From: Gramella sp. KN1008
Lineage (GTDB): Bacteria > Bacteroidota > Bacteroidia > Flavobacteriales > Flavobacteriaceae
Assembly: GCF_004332155.1 (NCBI RefSeq)
Contig: NZ_SJDV01000002.1
Coordinates: 448,193 to 512,192, forward strand
DNA: 64,000 nt
Direction: 5' to 3'
Position 1 is the first letter of the stretch, and every line of letters begins with the position of its first letter. Under the pieces are notes generated by a model. It was given only the letters and a program-made list of their open reading frames with translations. It did no database searches and had not been told where the DNA came from. Shown piece by piece: positions 8,853 to 17,907 of this stretch. A program made the translations under genes and the position numbers.

Positions 8853-10136
8853 CTATTCCAGGTCTTTTAATCTTAGACTAACTGCGTTCTTGTGAGCCTG
8901 TAAGCCTTCAGCTTCCGCCAGCAATTCTATAGATGGTCCAATTTTCCTGATCCCATCTTCGGTTATCTTCTGAAAAGTGATAGTCTTCATAAAACTATCG
9001 AGGTTCACTCCGCTATATTGCTTGGCATATCCATTAGTAGGCAAGGTATGATTAGTTCCGGAAGCGTAATCTCCAGCACTCTCAGGTGCATAATTGCCAA
9101 TAAAAACCGAACCGGCATTGGCAATTCCTTCCACAAAGAACGTTTCATTCTCTGCGCAGACTATAAAGTGTTCAGGACTATACTCGTTAATCAGCTCCAA
9201 AGCCACTTCATCGCTGTCTACCAGAATCAACCTCGAATTCTCAATAGCTTTTTGGGCGATCTCTTTCCTTGGCAGATCATAAATCTGGTTTTCAATTTCT
9301 TCGGAAACCTGATCCACTAATTTTTCAGAGGTGGAAACCAGGATCACCTGACTGTCTGCACCATGTTCTGCCTGACTCAACAGATCGGAAGCCACGTAGT
9401 TGGCTCTAGCCGAATCATCAGCAAAAATAAGGAGTTCAGATGGGCCTGCAGGCATGTCTATAGCCACCTGATATTTAGTAGCGAGCTGTTTGGCAACGGT
9501 TACAAATTGATTCCCGGGACCAAATATCTTATAGACCTGCGGCACATCCTCAGTACCAAAGGTCATGGCTCCGATAGCCTGGATACCTCCTATCTTAAAG
9601 ATCTTTGTAACCCCGCAAAGGTCAGCGGCATAAAGAATTGCCGAATTCACTTTTCCTTCTTTATTTGGTGGTGTACATAGAATAATCTCATCGCATCCTG
9701 CAAGTCTTGCGGGAATTGCAAGCATTAATATTGATGAGAATAACGGGGCGGTTCCACCCGGAATGTATAACCCCACTTTTTGAATTGGTTTCTTCTCCTG
9801 CCAGCAACTTACTCCGCTGGTAGTCTCCACACTCACACGATCGGTCTTTTGTGCAGAATGGAATTTCTCAATATTAGCTTTAGCTAGCTGAATCGCTTCT
9901 TTCAAATCAGCAGAGACCTCCCTTTTAGCCTCTTCGATCTCCTTAGGAATCACAACCAGACTATCCAGCTTAATCCCGTCAAACAGATCAGTATACTTAG
10001 CAACTGCTGAATTTCCTTTTGTTTTGATCTCGTCAAAGATCTGATTTACGGTTTGCTCAATATCGGCCACAGTCTGGGTTGGCCTTTTCAGGATCTCCGC
10101 CCAGTCTGCTCTTGAAGGATTTATAATCTTATTCAT
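8853..10136 (-). CDS. hisD: histidinol dehydrogenase
   Basis: 427 aa, normal length. Zn-dependent NAD enzyme: VGLYIPGGTAPLFSSILMLAIPA (nucleotide site), GIQAIGAMTFGTEDVPQVYKIFGPGNQFVTVAKQ, DMPAGPSELLIFADD, SQAEHGADSQVILVS with Zn-ligand Gln/His, and the conserved EHF in EYSPEHFIVCAE. It performs the last two oxidations, from histidinol to histidine. It lies between hisG (21-bp gap) and hisC (1-bp gap). Confidence 0.98.
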   Translation of the reverse strand: MNKIINPSRADWAEILKRPTQTVADIEQTVNQIFDEIKTKGNSAVAKYTDLFDGIKLDSLVVIPKEIEEAKREVSADLKEAIQLAKANIEKFHSAQKTDRVSVETTSGVSCWQEKKPIQKVGLYIPGGTAPLFSSILMLAIPARLAGCDEIILCTPPNKEGKVNSAILYAADLCGVTKIFKIGGIQAIGAMTFGTEDVPQVYKIFGPGNQFVTVAKQLATKYQVAIDMPAGPSELLIFADDSARANYVASDLLSQAEHGADSQVILVSTSEKLVDQVSEEIENQIYDLPRKEIAQKAIENSRLILVDSDEVALELINEYSPEHFIVCAENETFFVEGIANAGSVFIGNYAPESAGDYASGTNHTLPTNGYAKQYSGVNLDSFMKTITFQKITEDGIRKIGPSIELLAEAEGLQAHKNAVSLRLKDLE

Positions 10137-10157
10137 AATCTAAATTTTCAGCAGTTA

Positions 10158-11021
10158 TTAAATTACCATTTTTTCTATTGGCGCAACAAGAATTCCTTCC
10201 GCTCCGCAATTCTTAAGTTCATCTATTACCTCCCAGAATCGCTCTTCATTGATCACCGTATGAACCGAGCTCCAGCCTTCTTCTGCAAGCGGAAGTACTG
10301 TAGGGCTTCTCATCCCTGGCAATAATTTGATAATATCGTTGAGTTTCTCATTTGGGGCATTCAGTAAGATGTATTTGGATGTGCGGGCATTCAGAACAGA
10401 CTTGAGCCTGAATTGGAGTTTTGCCAATATATCTTTTCGTTCTGAAGATATTTGAGGAGAGATTGCAAGAACGGCTTCGCTTTTCAACATAACTTCAACT
10501 TCCTTAAGGCCGTTTTTAAAAAGAGTGCTTCCGCTGGAAACGATATCACAAATAGCATCGGCCAAACCAATGTTGGGAGCGATCTCCACAGAACCATTAA
10601 TTATATGCAGATCTGCAGATATCCCCTTTTCGGCGAGAAAAGCATTGACAGTATTGGGGTAAGATGTTGCGATCTTCAACCCGTCCAGATCCTTCACCCC
10701 GGAATATTTAAAGGATTTTGGCACTGCCATGGAAACCCTGCATTTTGAGAAACCAAGCTTTTCACCCTGAATGATATCCTGCCCTTTTTCAATTAGGACA
10801 TTTTCACCTATTATGGCTACGTCTACCACTCCATCCCTTAAATACTGCGGAATATCACCATTCCTAAGATACATAACCTCCAGAGGGAAATTTCGGGATG
10901 AAGCCTTCAACTGCTCTTTCCCGTTGTCTATGGAAATCCCGGCATCCTTAAGTATCTTTATGGAATCCTCATAAAGTCGGCCCGATTTCTGAACTGCGAT
11001 TCTTAATTTTTCTTTACTCAT
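10158..11021 (-). CDS. hisG: ATP phosphoribosyltransferase, long form
   Basis: 287 aa. The catalytic part begins LRIAVQKSGRLYEDSIKILKDAG and contains LPLEVMYLRNGDIPQYLRDGVVDVAIIGEN-like periplasmic-binding-fold motifs; IVSSGSTLFKNGLKEVEVMLKSEAVL is the PRPP loop region. The last 75 residues (TVLPLAEEGWSSVHTVINEERFWEVIDELKNCGAEGILVAPIEKMV) are the ACT-like regulatory domain that makes this the long, histidine-inhibited HisG, which needs no HisZ. First committed step and first structural gene of the operon, preceded by a leader peptide and attenuator, so regulation by both feedback and attenuation is expected. Confidence 0.98.
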   Translation of the reverse strand: MSKEKLRIAVQKSGRLYEDSIKILKDAGISIDNGKEQLKASSRNFPLEVMYLRNGDIPQYLRDGVVDVAIIGENVLIEKGQDIIQGEKLGFSKCRVSMAVPKSFKYSGVKDLDGLKIATSYPNTVNAFLAEKGISADLHIINGSVEIAPNIGLADAICDIVSSGSTLFKNGLKEVEVMLKSEAVLAISPQISSERKDILAKLQFRLKSVLNARTSKYILLNAPNEKLNDIIKLLPGMRSPTVLPLAEEGWSSVHTVINEERFWEVIDELKNCGAEGILVAPIEKMVI

Positions 11022-11046
11022 AACTCAATTAGCTTACTTTTTAAAA

Positions 11047-11077
11047 TAAAAAAACCCGTTTGATTGCTCAAACGGGT
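11047..11077 (-). terminator. intrinsic terminator of the his attenuator
   Basis: On the minus strand ACCCGTTTGA-GCAA-TCAAACGGGT (stem 11077-11068 / 11063-11054) is followed by seven T. It lies between the His-rich leader peptide and hisG, with its T-tract about 25 bases before the hisG start. An 8-bp pairing between His codons (11137-11144) and 11106-11113 competes with a 7-bp pairing of 11104-11110 with 11079-11085, which abuts the terminator stem. The switching detail is an inference. Confidence 0.9.
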
Positions 11078-11112
11078 CATGATATATTAGGTAATGTTAC
11101 AGCATATCATAT

Positions 11113-11169
11113 TCACCTCGCCTGAGCGTGGGTAGAAATATGATGATGATGTACAAAGTTCGTTCTCAT
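11113..11169 (-). CDS. hisL: his operon leader peptide
   Basis: An 18-codon frame reading MRTNFVHHHHISTHAQAR then TGA, with four consecutive His codons (all CAT) and a fifth His four residues later. It lies 91 bp upstream of hisG and is followed by an intrinsic terminator, the hallmark of transcription attenuation by charged tRNA-His. A -7-like box TAGATTTG ends nine bases before its ATG, so the leader mRNA may have almost no 5' untranslated region. It is too short for normal gene finding; the call rests on composition and position. Confidence 0.9.
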   Translation of the reverse strand: MRTNFVHHHHISTHAQAR

Positions 11170-11177
11170 TGAAGTTT

Positions 11178-11185
11178 CAAATCTA
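11178..11185 (-). promoter_or_regulatory. candidate -7 box of the his operon promoter
   Basis: TAGATTTG on the minus strand fits the Bacteroidota -7 consensus TAnnTTTG. A convincing -33 TTTG is not seen at the right distance, so confidence is limited. The implied start lies within a few bases of the hisL ATG. Confidence 0.4.
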
Positions 11186-11235
11186 AACAAAAAAATTAAA
11201 AACAGGACTCCATTTGTAATTTTTAAGATTTGTTT

Positions 11236-12051
11236 TTAATTCCCCCCCAAGATCAGAGGCATTCCATCATCACCGGAACCAATAACCACCACCTTACTGT
11301 TCGGTGACTTAGCCAGTTCCAGGGTAGCCTGAATACCTTTTTCCTTTAAAACCTTTTCAGTAAGTGATTCGTTAAGGATCCTGTTGGCACGGGCTTTACC
11401 TTCCGCATCGATTCGCTGTCTTTCCGCTTCCTGTTCAGCCTTTGTTAAACGAAACTCATATTCAAGAGATTCCTGTTCCTGTCTCAACTTTCTTTCGATC
11501 GCCTCTTTAATGGTTGGAGGAAGCGAAACATCTCTTACGAGCACCTCATTAACCTGAACATACTGATCTTCTAACAAAAGATTGGTCTCATCGAATATCT
11601 CTTTCTGAATAGCTTCCCTTTTACTGGCGTATAATTGTTCAGGATTATAACGGCCTACCACTGCCCTCGTTGCTGAACGGATGGCAGGCTGTAACAGACG
11701 CTGAATATAGGCTTCACCTTTTTCCTGGTGAAGTTTCCCCAGTCTTTCATATTCCGGCTGAAACCATACAGATGCATCAAGACGTATTTCCAGTCCGTTT
11801 GACGAAAGCACACGCATCTCCTCATCTATTGACTGCTGTCTTACTTCATAAACAAACACCTTATTCCAGGGAGCTACCAGATGAAATCCTTCAGATAAAG
11901 GAGGCTGGTCTGTAACAACACCCCCGCCAAAGGTTCGGTAAAGAACTCCGGCTTCACCGGAATCTATTGTAACTGTAGATTTTGCAATAAAAATTATTAA
12001 AATGACGATACCGATGAATAAAGGTATGCCAATCTTGGGTAATCGTTCCAT
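11236..12051 (-). CDS. SPFH/prohibitin family membrane protein
   Basis: 271 aa. One N-terminal membrane segment (residues 7-27, IGIPLFIGIVILIIFIA), then an SPFH domain: IDSGEAGVLYRTFGGGVVTDQPPLSEGFHLVAPWNKVFVYEVRQQ, EVRLDASVWFQ-like strand, RAVVGRYNPEQLYASKREAIQKEI, VNEVLVRDVSLPPTIKEAIERKLRQEQESLEYEF. The C-terminal third is a charged coiled coil (EAERQRIDAEGKARANRILNE) typical of prohibitins. These proteins form ring scaffolds in the membrane and often modulate proteases such as FtsH. It is the distal partner (15-bp gap) of the VWA membrane protein. A run of seven G ends the gene. Confidence 0.9.
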   Translation of the reverse strand: MERLPKIGIPLFIGIVILIIFIAKSTVTIDSGEAGVLYRTFGGGVVTDQPPLSEGFHLVAPWNKVFVYEVRQQSIDEEMRVLSSNGLEIRLDASVWFQPEYERLGKLHQEKGEAYIQRLLQPAIRSATRAVVGRYNPEQLYASKREAIQKEIFDETNLLLEDQYVQVNEVLVRDVSLPPTIKEAIERKLRQEQESLEYEFRLTKAEQEAERQRIDAEGKARANRILNESLTEKVLKEKGIQATLELAKSPNSKVVVIGSGDDGMPLILGGN

Positions 12052-12066
12052 ATATAAAAATTGAAT

Positions 12067-14100
12067 TTAAATTAATCCTAAATATTTTCGGTAAAACCAT
12101 TCAGCGGCAAGAATAATTATCAGGATAAACAATAGGTAATACCAGTCGATCAAAGGTACGTTTTTTTGTCGGCTTTTCTGCACCGGCCGGAACTTATCGT
12201 CATTAAGAAGACTACTAATAAGATCTTCTAACCTATCCGGGTAAATAAGACTGGTGGCGTTATTCTCTGAAAATGCCTTAAGGCCTTCCAGGTTTGCCGA
12301 GACAAACTGCTGTTCGGTATTATAATCTATAACCTCAAAACTGCCGGATTTAGATATATTACTATCCAGAACTGAAATGGTAAAAGCATAATTTCCAGGA
12401 GGAAGATCTCCTCCATCAAATTGGTAGAAATTGTTCTTCACCACCAGGTCTGAAGTAAAGCTTTCTTCACTCTCCTTATTAGTTACGGTTATCTTCAGGT
12501 TTTCACCGGCATCAAATTGATAGTTTTCGTCAAAATACTGGGCCGTGATGATCACATTCTGGTTGGCGTAATAAAAGTTCTCGTTCTCTATGGTTAATCG
12601 GTCCCGGGATCGTTTGGAAGAAAGATTCTGAACGAGTTTTCCAAAAAAATCATCGAACTCTTCAAAAGACTTATTATCAAGATAAGATTTTGCCCGCCAG
12701 CGCCAGATATTCTCGCCAAGTAAAAAACCTGACTTTGGTGAATTCTTTGAAACCCCAAGCAAAGGCTCTCCGGTCTTTACTCCCTGAAGTTCCTGATAAA
12801 GCATCACCCCGAATATTGAATTATCAAATTCCAGAGGGCCAAACTTATCTACCAGCGGAGGGAAATCATCAAAACCAATATCCTCAAACTGAAATGAACT
12901 GAAGGTGGGATTATATACAGGAAATATTTCCTGGGGCTGACTTGTAGCACTTCTTGTATAACCAAGACCAAGACTATTGAGGTAATTCCAATCGGTTTGG
13001 CTGCCGGTCAGTATCAAATAATTATAGTTTTCACCTAAGATCTCATCAATCACACTCTTAAACCTTCTGTTTGGCTGATTTATTATAATCAATTGATAAT
13101 CTTTAAATTGTAAATTTTTATTGTCTAAATATTTTATGTCAGCTACACGTTGCTGATTACTTTCAACTGATTTCTTGATAGCACCAAGATCTGGATGCGG
13201 ATTCTCACTTAAGATGAGCACTGAGGTTCTCTCATCTATCACTTCAATGGCGAAATTCTGCTGATTATTGACATTGTTTTTTTCATCTGGAAGAGCTTCG
13301 ATCTCTACCCGGAAGCTTTTTACACCAAGAGAATTTGCAGGAAGATCGGTCTTTATAATTTGGGATCTAACATCCTTTGTAAATTCAACATTTGTGGAAA
13401 AAATAATACTGTTGCCAGATTTTATTCTAAAATTACTTTCTACAGGTTCCTGCCCTGAATAATTTAAAAATACTTCAACCGGAAAGCGATTGTTTAAAAA
13501 AGCATACCGGTTAGAGTTTATCCTTTCTATACTCAGGTCCTTATAAGTGATGGTATCTCCTATTACAATAGGAAAAATTCTGGTGTTCTCTTTGGACTTA
13601 AAATATCGAAAATCCCTTCCCAGGCTTTGGTTACCGTCGGTGAGTAATACTATGGCCGATTGTTTTCCCGAAAATATTTCCTGAGTTTCAGAAAGAGCCC
13701 TGTATATATTTGTCTGCCCGGCACTAAAATCAAGACTATCCTCTAAAGAGAGTTCTTCTCCGAAACTTATATGGTTTACTTCAAAATTTTGATTGATCTC
13801 AGTGTTCTCTGAAAGCCTGTTTGAGAGATTTTCCAGCTTTCCCTTTTCCTCAAGATAGGTTATAGATTGAGAATTATCAGCAAGAATAACGAGTTCGGGC
13901 TTTTCTATCTCATATTCTGTAGAGGTTATCTTCGGGTTAATAAGCAATAAGAGCACCAGAAACACAGAAAGCGTTCGTAGACCAAAAAAAACATAATCCT
14001 TTCGCTGCCAGTGCTGCTTCCCGAACAAATATTGAAAAAAAGCAAACCCCAGCGCTGCTATGAGAGCCAGGGTTATATATACTATAGTGAATATCGTCAT
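12067..14100 (-). CDS. membrane protein with a von Willebrand factor A-like domain
   Basis: 677 aa. Two N-terminal membrane helices (about 5-25 and 38-55) and one near the C-terminus (about 650-668) flank a large periplasmic region. Residues 70-180 look like a VWA domain: LVILADNSQSI supplies DxSxS (D75, S77, S79) and SAIVLLTDGNQSLG the later MIDAS Asp. The middle part (SVLILSENPHPDLGAIKKSVESNQQRV, then LIIINQPNRRF) has the glutamine-amidotransferase-like fold often seen in such proteins, followed by beta-rich Ig-like segments (AGENLKITVTNKESEESF). BatA/BatB relatives suggest envelope stress or assembly. It is encoded just upstream of the prohibitin gene. Exact function unknown. Confidence 0.75.
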   Translation of the reverse strand: MTIFTIVYITLALIAALGFAFFQYLFGKQHWQRKDYVFFGLRTLSVFLVLLLLINPKITSTEYEIEKPELVILADNSQSITYLEEKGKLENLSNRLSENTEINQNFEVNHISFGEELSLEDSLDFSAGQTNIYRALSETQEIFSGKQSAIVLLTDGNQSLGRDFRYFKSKENTRIFPIVIGDTITYKDLSIERINSNRYAFLNNRFPVEVFLNYSGQEPVESNFRIKSGNSIIFSTNVEFTKDVRSQIIKTDLPANSLGVKSFRVEIEALPDEKNNVNNQQNFAIEVIDERTSVLILSENPHPDLGAIKKSVESNQQRVADIKYLDNKNLQFKDYQLIIINQPNRRFKSVIDEILGENYNYLILTGSQTDWNYLNSLGLGYTRSATSQPQEIFPVYNPTFSSFQFEDIGFDDFPPLVDKFGPLEFDNSIFGVMLYQELQGVKTGEPLLGVSKNSPKSGFLLGENIWRWRAKSYLDNKSFEEFDDFFGKLVQNLSSKRSRDRLTIENENFYYANQNVIITAQYFDENYQFDAGENLKITVTNKESEESFTSDLVVKNNFYQFDGGDLPPGNYAFTISVLDSNISKSGSFEVIDYNTEQQFVSANLEGLKAFSENNATSLIYPDRLEDLISSLLNDDKFRPVQKSRQKNVPLIDWYYLLFILIIILAAEWFYRKYLGLI

Positions 14101-14218
14101 TAAAGTTTGAAGTTATAAACTAGCAGCTCAAAGCTCCAAGTTAACTAAAATTTTCATCGCTATAAAAATTAATGAAAACCTGAAATTCTAACTTCCTACT
14201 TAAAGAATCTAACTTCTT

Positions 14219-14965
14219 TTAGGTATGCATCCCACCGTCAACATGAATTATCTGACCTGTAACATAGGAACTAAGATCACTTCCTAAATACACACAGGCA
14301 TTAGCGATATCTTCAGGAGTTCCCCCTCTTTTAAGCGGAATAGACTCTCTCCACCCCTGAACTGTCTTCTCATCAAGTTTTTCGGTCATTTCAGTCTCAA
14401 TAAATCCGGGAGCGATCACGTTGGTCCTTATGTTACGCGAGCCAAGCTCCTGAGCCATGGATTTTGAGAAACCAATAATCCCAGCCTTGGAGGCTGCATA
14501 ATTTGCCTGTCCGGCATTCCCGGTAACACCAACAACAGAACTCATATTTATAATACTTCCGCTTCGCTGTTTCAGCATTGTACGCTGAACAGCCTTGGTC
14601 ATATTGAAAATAGATTTAAGGTTCACTTCAATGACCTTATCAAAATCTTCTTCGCTCATCCTCATCAAAAGATTATCCTTTGTGATCCCGGCATTATTTA
14701 CAAGAATATCGATAGAACCAAAATCCTCGTTCACCTTATCCACTAACTCCTGAGCTTCCTTAAAACTGGCCGCATTGGACTGATAAGCTTTAGCTTTTAC
14801 GCCCATCCCTTCTAGCTCTTTAGCAAGCTCTTCAGCTGACTGTGCCGAAGAATTGTATGTGAAAGCGACGTTTGCTCCGTGCTTCGCAAAAACCTGTGCG
14901 ATACCTTTTCCTATTCCACGGCTACCGCCTGTAATTATAGCATTCTTTCCTTCTAATAATTTCAT
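14219..14965 (-). CDS. fabG: 3-oxoacyl-[acyl-carrier-protein] reductase
   Basis: 248 aa classical SDR. Cofactor motif [16 protein letters not shown] at residues 8-23, [14 protein letters not shown], catalytic Ser in [36 protein letters not shown] with Tyr-x-x-x-Lys, and [20 protein letters not shown]-dependent reduction of beta-ketoacyl-ACP in fatty acid elongation. Length and motifs are canonical for FabG rather than for a generic SDR. It has its own promoter and is separated by 118 bp from the VWA gene downstream. Confidence 0.95.
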   Translation of the reverse strand: MKLLEGKNAIITGGSRGIGKGIAQVFAKHGANVAFTYNSSAQSAEELAKELEGMGVKAKAYQSNAASFKEAQELVDKVNEDFGSIDILVNNAGITKDNLLMRMSEEDFDKVIEVNLKSIFNMTKAVQRTMLKQRSGSIINMSSVVGVTGNAGQANYAASKAGIIGFSKSMAQELGSRNIRTNVIAPGFIETEMTEKLDEKTVQGWRESIPLKRGGTPEDIANACVYLGSDLSSYVTGQIIHVDGGMHT

Positions 14966-14993
14966 ATTGATTGATCTTGGTTAATTGACTATC

Positions 14994-15023
14994 CAAATAT
15001 AACAAAACTGGACAGGCATCAAA
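14994..15023 (-). promoter_or_regulatory. Bacteroidota-type promoter of fabG
   Basis: Minus strand TTTG (15023-15020), an 18-bp spacer, then TATATTTG (15001-14994), a good match to the -33/-7 consensus. The -7 box ends 28 bases before the fabG ATG. Confidence 0.7.
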
Positions 15024-15095
15024 TAAAAAATCCTTCCGGAATATCCATTTTTCAGGACATCATCAGAAGGATATTTTTAAAAATATTTGTTTGTC

Positions 15096-15971
15096 TTAGC
15101 TATTTAGAACTTCAGCTACCTTCACTCCGATCTCAGCCGGAGAATCAACTACATGGATCCCATTTTCCTTAAGGATCTTTTTCTTGGCCTGAGCGGTATC
15201 TTCACTCCCTCCAACTATCGCACCGGCATGTCCCATAGTTCGTCCGGCAGGAGCAGTTTCACCAGCGATAAAACCAACAACAGGTTTTTTGTTACCGTTC
15301 TCTTTAACCCATTTGGCAGCATCAGCCTCAAGCTGACCACCAATCTCACCTATCATAACGATACATTCTGTTTCCTCGTCGTTCATCAATAACTCAACAG
15401 CTTCTTTAGTTGTGGTCCCGATGATAGGGTCTCCACCGATTCCAATAGCTGTAGTAATCCCAAGACCCTGCTTCACAACCTGATCTGCCGCCTCATAAGT
15501 TAGAGTACCGGATTTAGAAACGATTCCTACTTTTCCTTTTTTGAATACGAAACCTGGCATGATACCAACTTTTGCCTCTCCAGGAGTAATAACACCAGGA
15601 CAGTTAGGGCCTACCAGTCGGCAATCACGGTCTTTGATATAATCTGCAGCTTTCACCATGTCTGCAACAGGAATACCTTCAGTAATAGTAATTATAACTT
15701 TGATTCCGGCATCAGCAGCTTCCATAATGGCATCTGCAGCAAAAGCCGGTGGTACAAAAATGATCGAAACATCTGCTCCGGTCTGTTCAACGGCATCAGA
15801 TACCGTATTAAAAACCGGTTTATTAAGGTGCTTTTGTCCTCCTTTACCAGGAGTAACCCCACCAACTACATTCGTACCATATTCTATCATCTGCTCGGCA
15901 TGGAAAGTACCTTCACTTCCGGTAAAACCCTGCACGATTACTTTAGAATTTTTATTAACTAAAACGCTCAT
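15096..15971 (-). CDS. sucD: succinate--CoA ligase (ADP-forming), alpha subunit
   Basis: 291 aa, canonical length. CoA-binding Rossmann domain [36 protein letters not shown], then [45 protein letters not shown], and the phosphohistidine region [22 protein letters not shown] with catalytic His. It forms a heterotetramer with SucC in the TCA cycle (substrate-level phosphorylation). sucC is not in the window, so the two subunits are encoded apart. Confidence 0.97.
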   Translation of the reverse strand: MSVLVNKNSKVIVQGFTGSEGTFHAEQMIEYGTNVVGGVTPGKGGQKHLNKPVFNTVSDAVEQTGADVSIIFVPPAFAADAIMEAADAGIKVIITITEGIPVADMVKAADYIKDRDCRLVGPNCPGVITPGEAKVGIMPGFVFKKGKVGIVSKSGTLTYEAADQVVKQGLGITTAIGIGGDPIIGTTTKEAVELLMNDEETECIVMIGEIGGQLEADAAKWVKENGNKKPVVGFIAGETAPAGRTMGHAGAIVGGSEDTAQAKKKILKENGIHVVDSPAEIGVKVAEVLNS

Positions 15972-15994
15972 AAGTGTTTTTTGATTTTGGTTTA

Positions 15995-16002
15995 CAAAAG
16001 TA
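15995..16002 (-). promoter_or_regulatory. candidate -7 box of sucD
   Basis: TACTTTTG on the minus strand fits TAnnTTTG and ends 23 bases before the sucD ATG. A TTTA lies 19 bases upstream in the -33 position, one mismatch from TTTG. Confidence 0.5.
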
Positions 16003-16133
16003 TGTTTTTCCTTATAAAACCTAAAGCCATTTCAAACATTATTCTCTTCGTAATTGCTAAAATTCCCCTAAAATGGATAGAAATGAAAAAATACCAAACT
16101 TTTGGGTCCGGGATTTAAAGATTCGGTTAAACT

Positions 16134-17906
16134 CTAATTATCTGAAATTTCCACCTTCGATGAAGAATCACCTGTATTATTTACGTTTACATTAATATTC
16201 TTCTTACTTAAAACAATTTGTCTTGCTCGTTGAACCGAAATCTGTTTACCATTATAATAAAAGCTTCCACCAGCTGCTTCAACTTCATCAATCACCTTCT
16301 GAGGTGATGATGGCGGCGGAGGTGGTGGAATATTTCTCTCCCCTTCCTGCTCTGCTATCCTCCGATGCTTTTCCCTAGCTTCCTCCATTTCTTTACGCAT
16401 TTCTTTGTGTTCTATTTCAATTTCTTCCCTACGCTGCTTTCTTTCTTTTTCAGTTAACTGCTTCCTTTCTTCCATTATTTCCTTTCGCTTCTCCTGTAGC
16501 TGTTTTCTATGTGCTATCACTTCCTTTCTTCTTTCCCTCCTTCTGGCTTCCATTCTCTCACTTCTTAACGCTTCTTCTTTCCACCTTCTTTCGGATTCTG
16601 CTTTCGGTGCAGGAGGTGCTGGAGGCGCATTCCTAGGTGACATTTTCGGTGCCTTTGGCGGTGGGGGCACCTCACCAGCATTCTGTGGAGAAGGCGCACC
16701 CGGCGGTGGTGCAACCTTCGCATCGGGAATTGGAGGAGGTGGAGGTAAAATGGAATTTCCGGTCACTTTGGAAAATCTGGTTTTTTCAAATTCCCTGTTC
16801 AACAAATTCAGAAGCCCCTCTTTCCCCTTCTCTGTCCTCATATGGAAGCTCATCTCTTTTAACTTGGCATCGCTTTTATCTTCCACCAGCTTATCCAGAT
16901 GAGCCGCAAATGAATTTAATTTTACCTGGTTGTTATTAACAAATATTTTATCCTTTTCCAGTCGAATAGAAATTACATCCAAATCCTGGTCTTCTTTTAT
17001 AAGAACTTTTTCCTCCTTAGCATCAACACTTTTAACAACTGGTTTGGCAACTATATCATTATTAAAGAAATAAATACATAAGGCCAGAAACGGGAGTAAA
17101 AATCCTATCCTGCTTAGAAAGCGTTTAAATGAAAAACTTTTTGAAATCATAATGATTCGTTTTTTGATTAATGAATTGCTTATTGAGCTTGATAATGAAT
17201 TGTGATGAAAATCTGTACTATAATTCAGGAGTACATTGGAGTATTCAAGTGCATTCGCTTTTTTCGATACAACCTGCTGATCTGCAAGAAACTCATGGTT
17301 AAGTTTCACTGATTTCTTTAACCATATAAAAACCGGATTGAACCAGAAAATAACCTGCAAACTTTCGATGAATAAAATATCCAGTGAATGTTTTTGATCT
17401 ACATGAGCCTTCTCATGCTCTATAACAGATTCTGAAATCTGATCATTTTCATATTCGCCTTTACTTAGAAAAATATAATTAAGAAAGGTGTGCGGAACCA
17501 ACTTTTGCTTTAAAAGAACATAAATGTAATTCCAGTTCTTTAGTTGCTGATTGTTTTTAATATCCCTTTGAATGGAACGGAGGTTTTTAGAAAACCTGAA
17601 ACCCATGATTAAAACCCCTATCATGTAAATAATTAATGCTATAGACACTAAATATGAATGCCAGTTTTCATTATGGTTACCAGGCCTGTTTTCTGAAACT
17701 TCAGAAAAAGGAATTACCATTACAGGGTCTTCTGCATATTCAACAGTATATGAAAATGTGATTAGAGGAAGAACAATTGAGAAAACCACAGATCCTAGCA
17801 GAAAGAAACGCTTAAAGCTGTGCATACTTTCAGCTTCCAGGAACACCTTGTAAAATGAGAATAATACAAGCAGACAGAGCAGGGATTTTATTAAATAAAC
17901 TATCAT
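16134..17906 (-). CDS. M56 (BlaR1/MecR1-like) membrane metallopeptidase with proline-rich and charged C-terminal regions
   Basis: 590 aa. N-terminal membrane helices near 2-20, 33-52 and 85-103 and the zinc site VIEHEKAHVDQKH (HExxH, H164-H168) with NHEFLADQ carrying the third ligand Glu205; a further helix near 264-282. After this M56 core comes a periplasmic part: residues about 310-380 resemble the ExbD/TolR fold (ISIRLEKDKIFVNNNQVKL...). Then poly-Pro segments alternate with a highly charged, probably helical stretch (about 435-525, rich in RKE). A beta-strand end finishes the protein. M56 proteins sense a signal and cleave the partner repressor. It is encoded one base after the blaI-like gene, a classic pair. 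It lacks the penicillin-binding sensor domain of BlaR1, so the signal is unknown. Confidence 0.85.
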   Translation of the reverse strand: MIVYLIKSLLCLLVLFSFYKVFLEAESMHSFKRFFLLGSVVFSIVLPLITFSYTVEYAEDPVMVIPFSEVSENRPGNHNENWHSYLVSIALIIYMIGVLIMGFRFSKNLRSIQRDIKNNQQLKNWNYIYVLLKQKLVPHTFLNYIFLSKGEYENDQISESVIEHEKAHVDQKHSLDILFIESLQVIFWFNPVFIWLKKSVKLNHEFLADQQVVSKKANALEYSNVLLNYSTDFHHNSLSSSISNSLIKKRIIMISKSFSFKRFLSRIGFLLPFLALCIYFFNNDIVAKPVVKSVDAKEEKVLIKEDQDLDVISIRLEKDKIFVNNNQVKLNSFAAHLDKLVEDKSDAKLKEMSFHMRTEKGKEGLLNLLNREFEKTRFSKVTGNSILPPPPPIPDAKVAPPPGAPSPQNAGEVPPPPKAPKMSPRNAPPAPPAPKAESERRWKEEALRSERMEARRRERRKEVIAHRKQLQEKRKEIMEERKQLTEKERKQRREEIEIEHKEMRKEMEEAREKHRRIAEQEGERNIPPPPPPSSPQKVIDEVEAAGGSFYYNGKQISVQRARQIVLSKKNINVNVNNTGDSSSKVEISDN

Positions 17907-17907
17907 G

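Noticed and set aside
16405..16902. Plus-strand frame of 165 codons opposite the M56 gene
   Set aside because: It mirrors the biased composition of the poly-Pro and charged regions on the other strand; no coding signal of its own.
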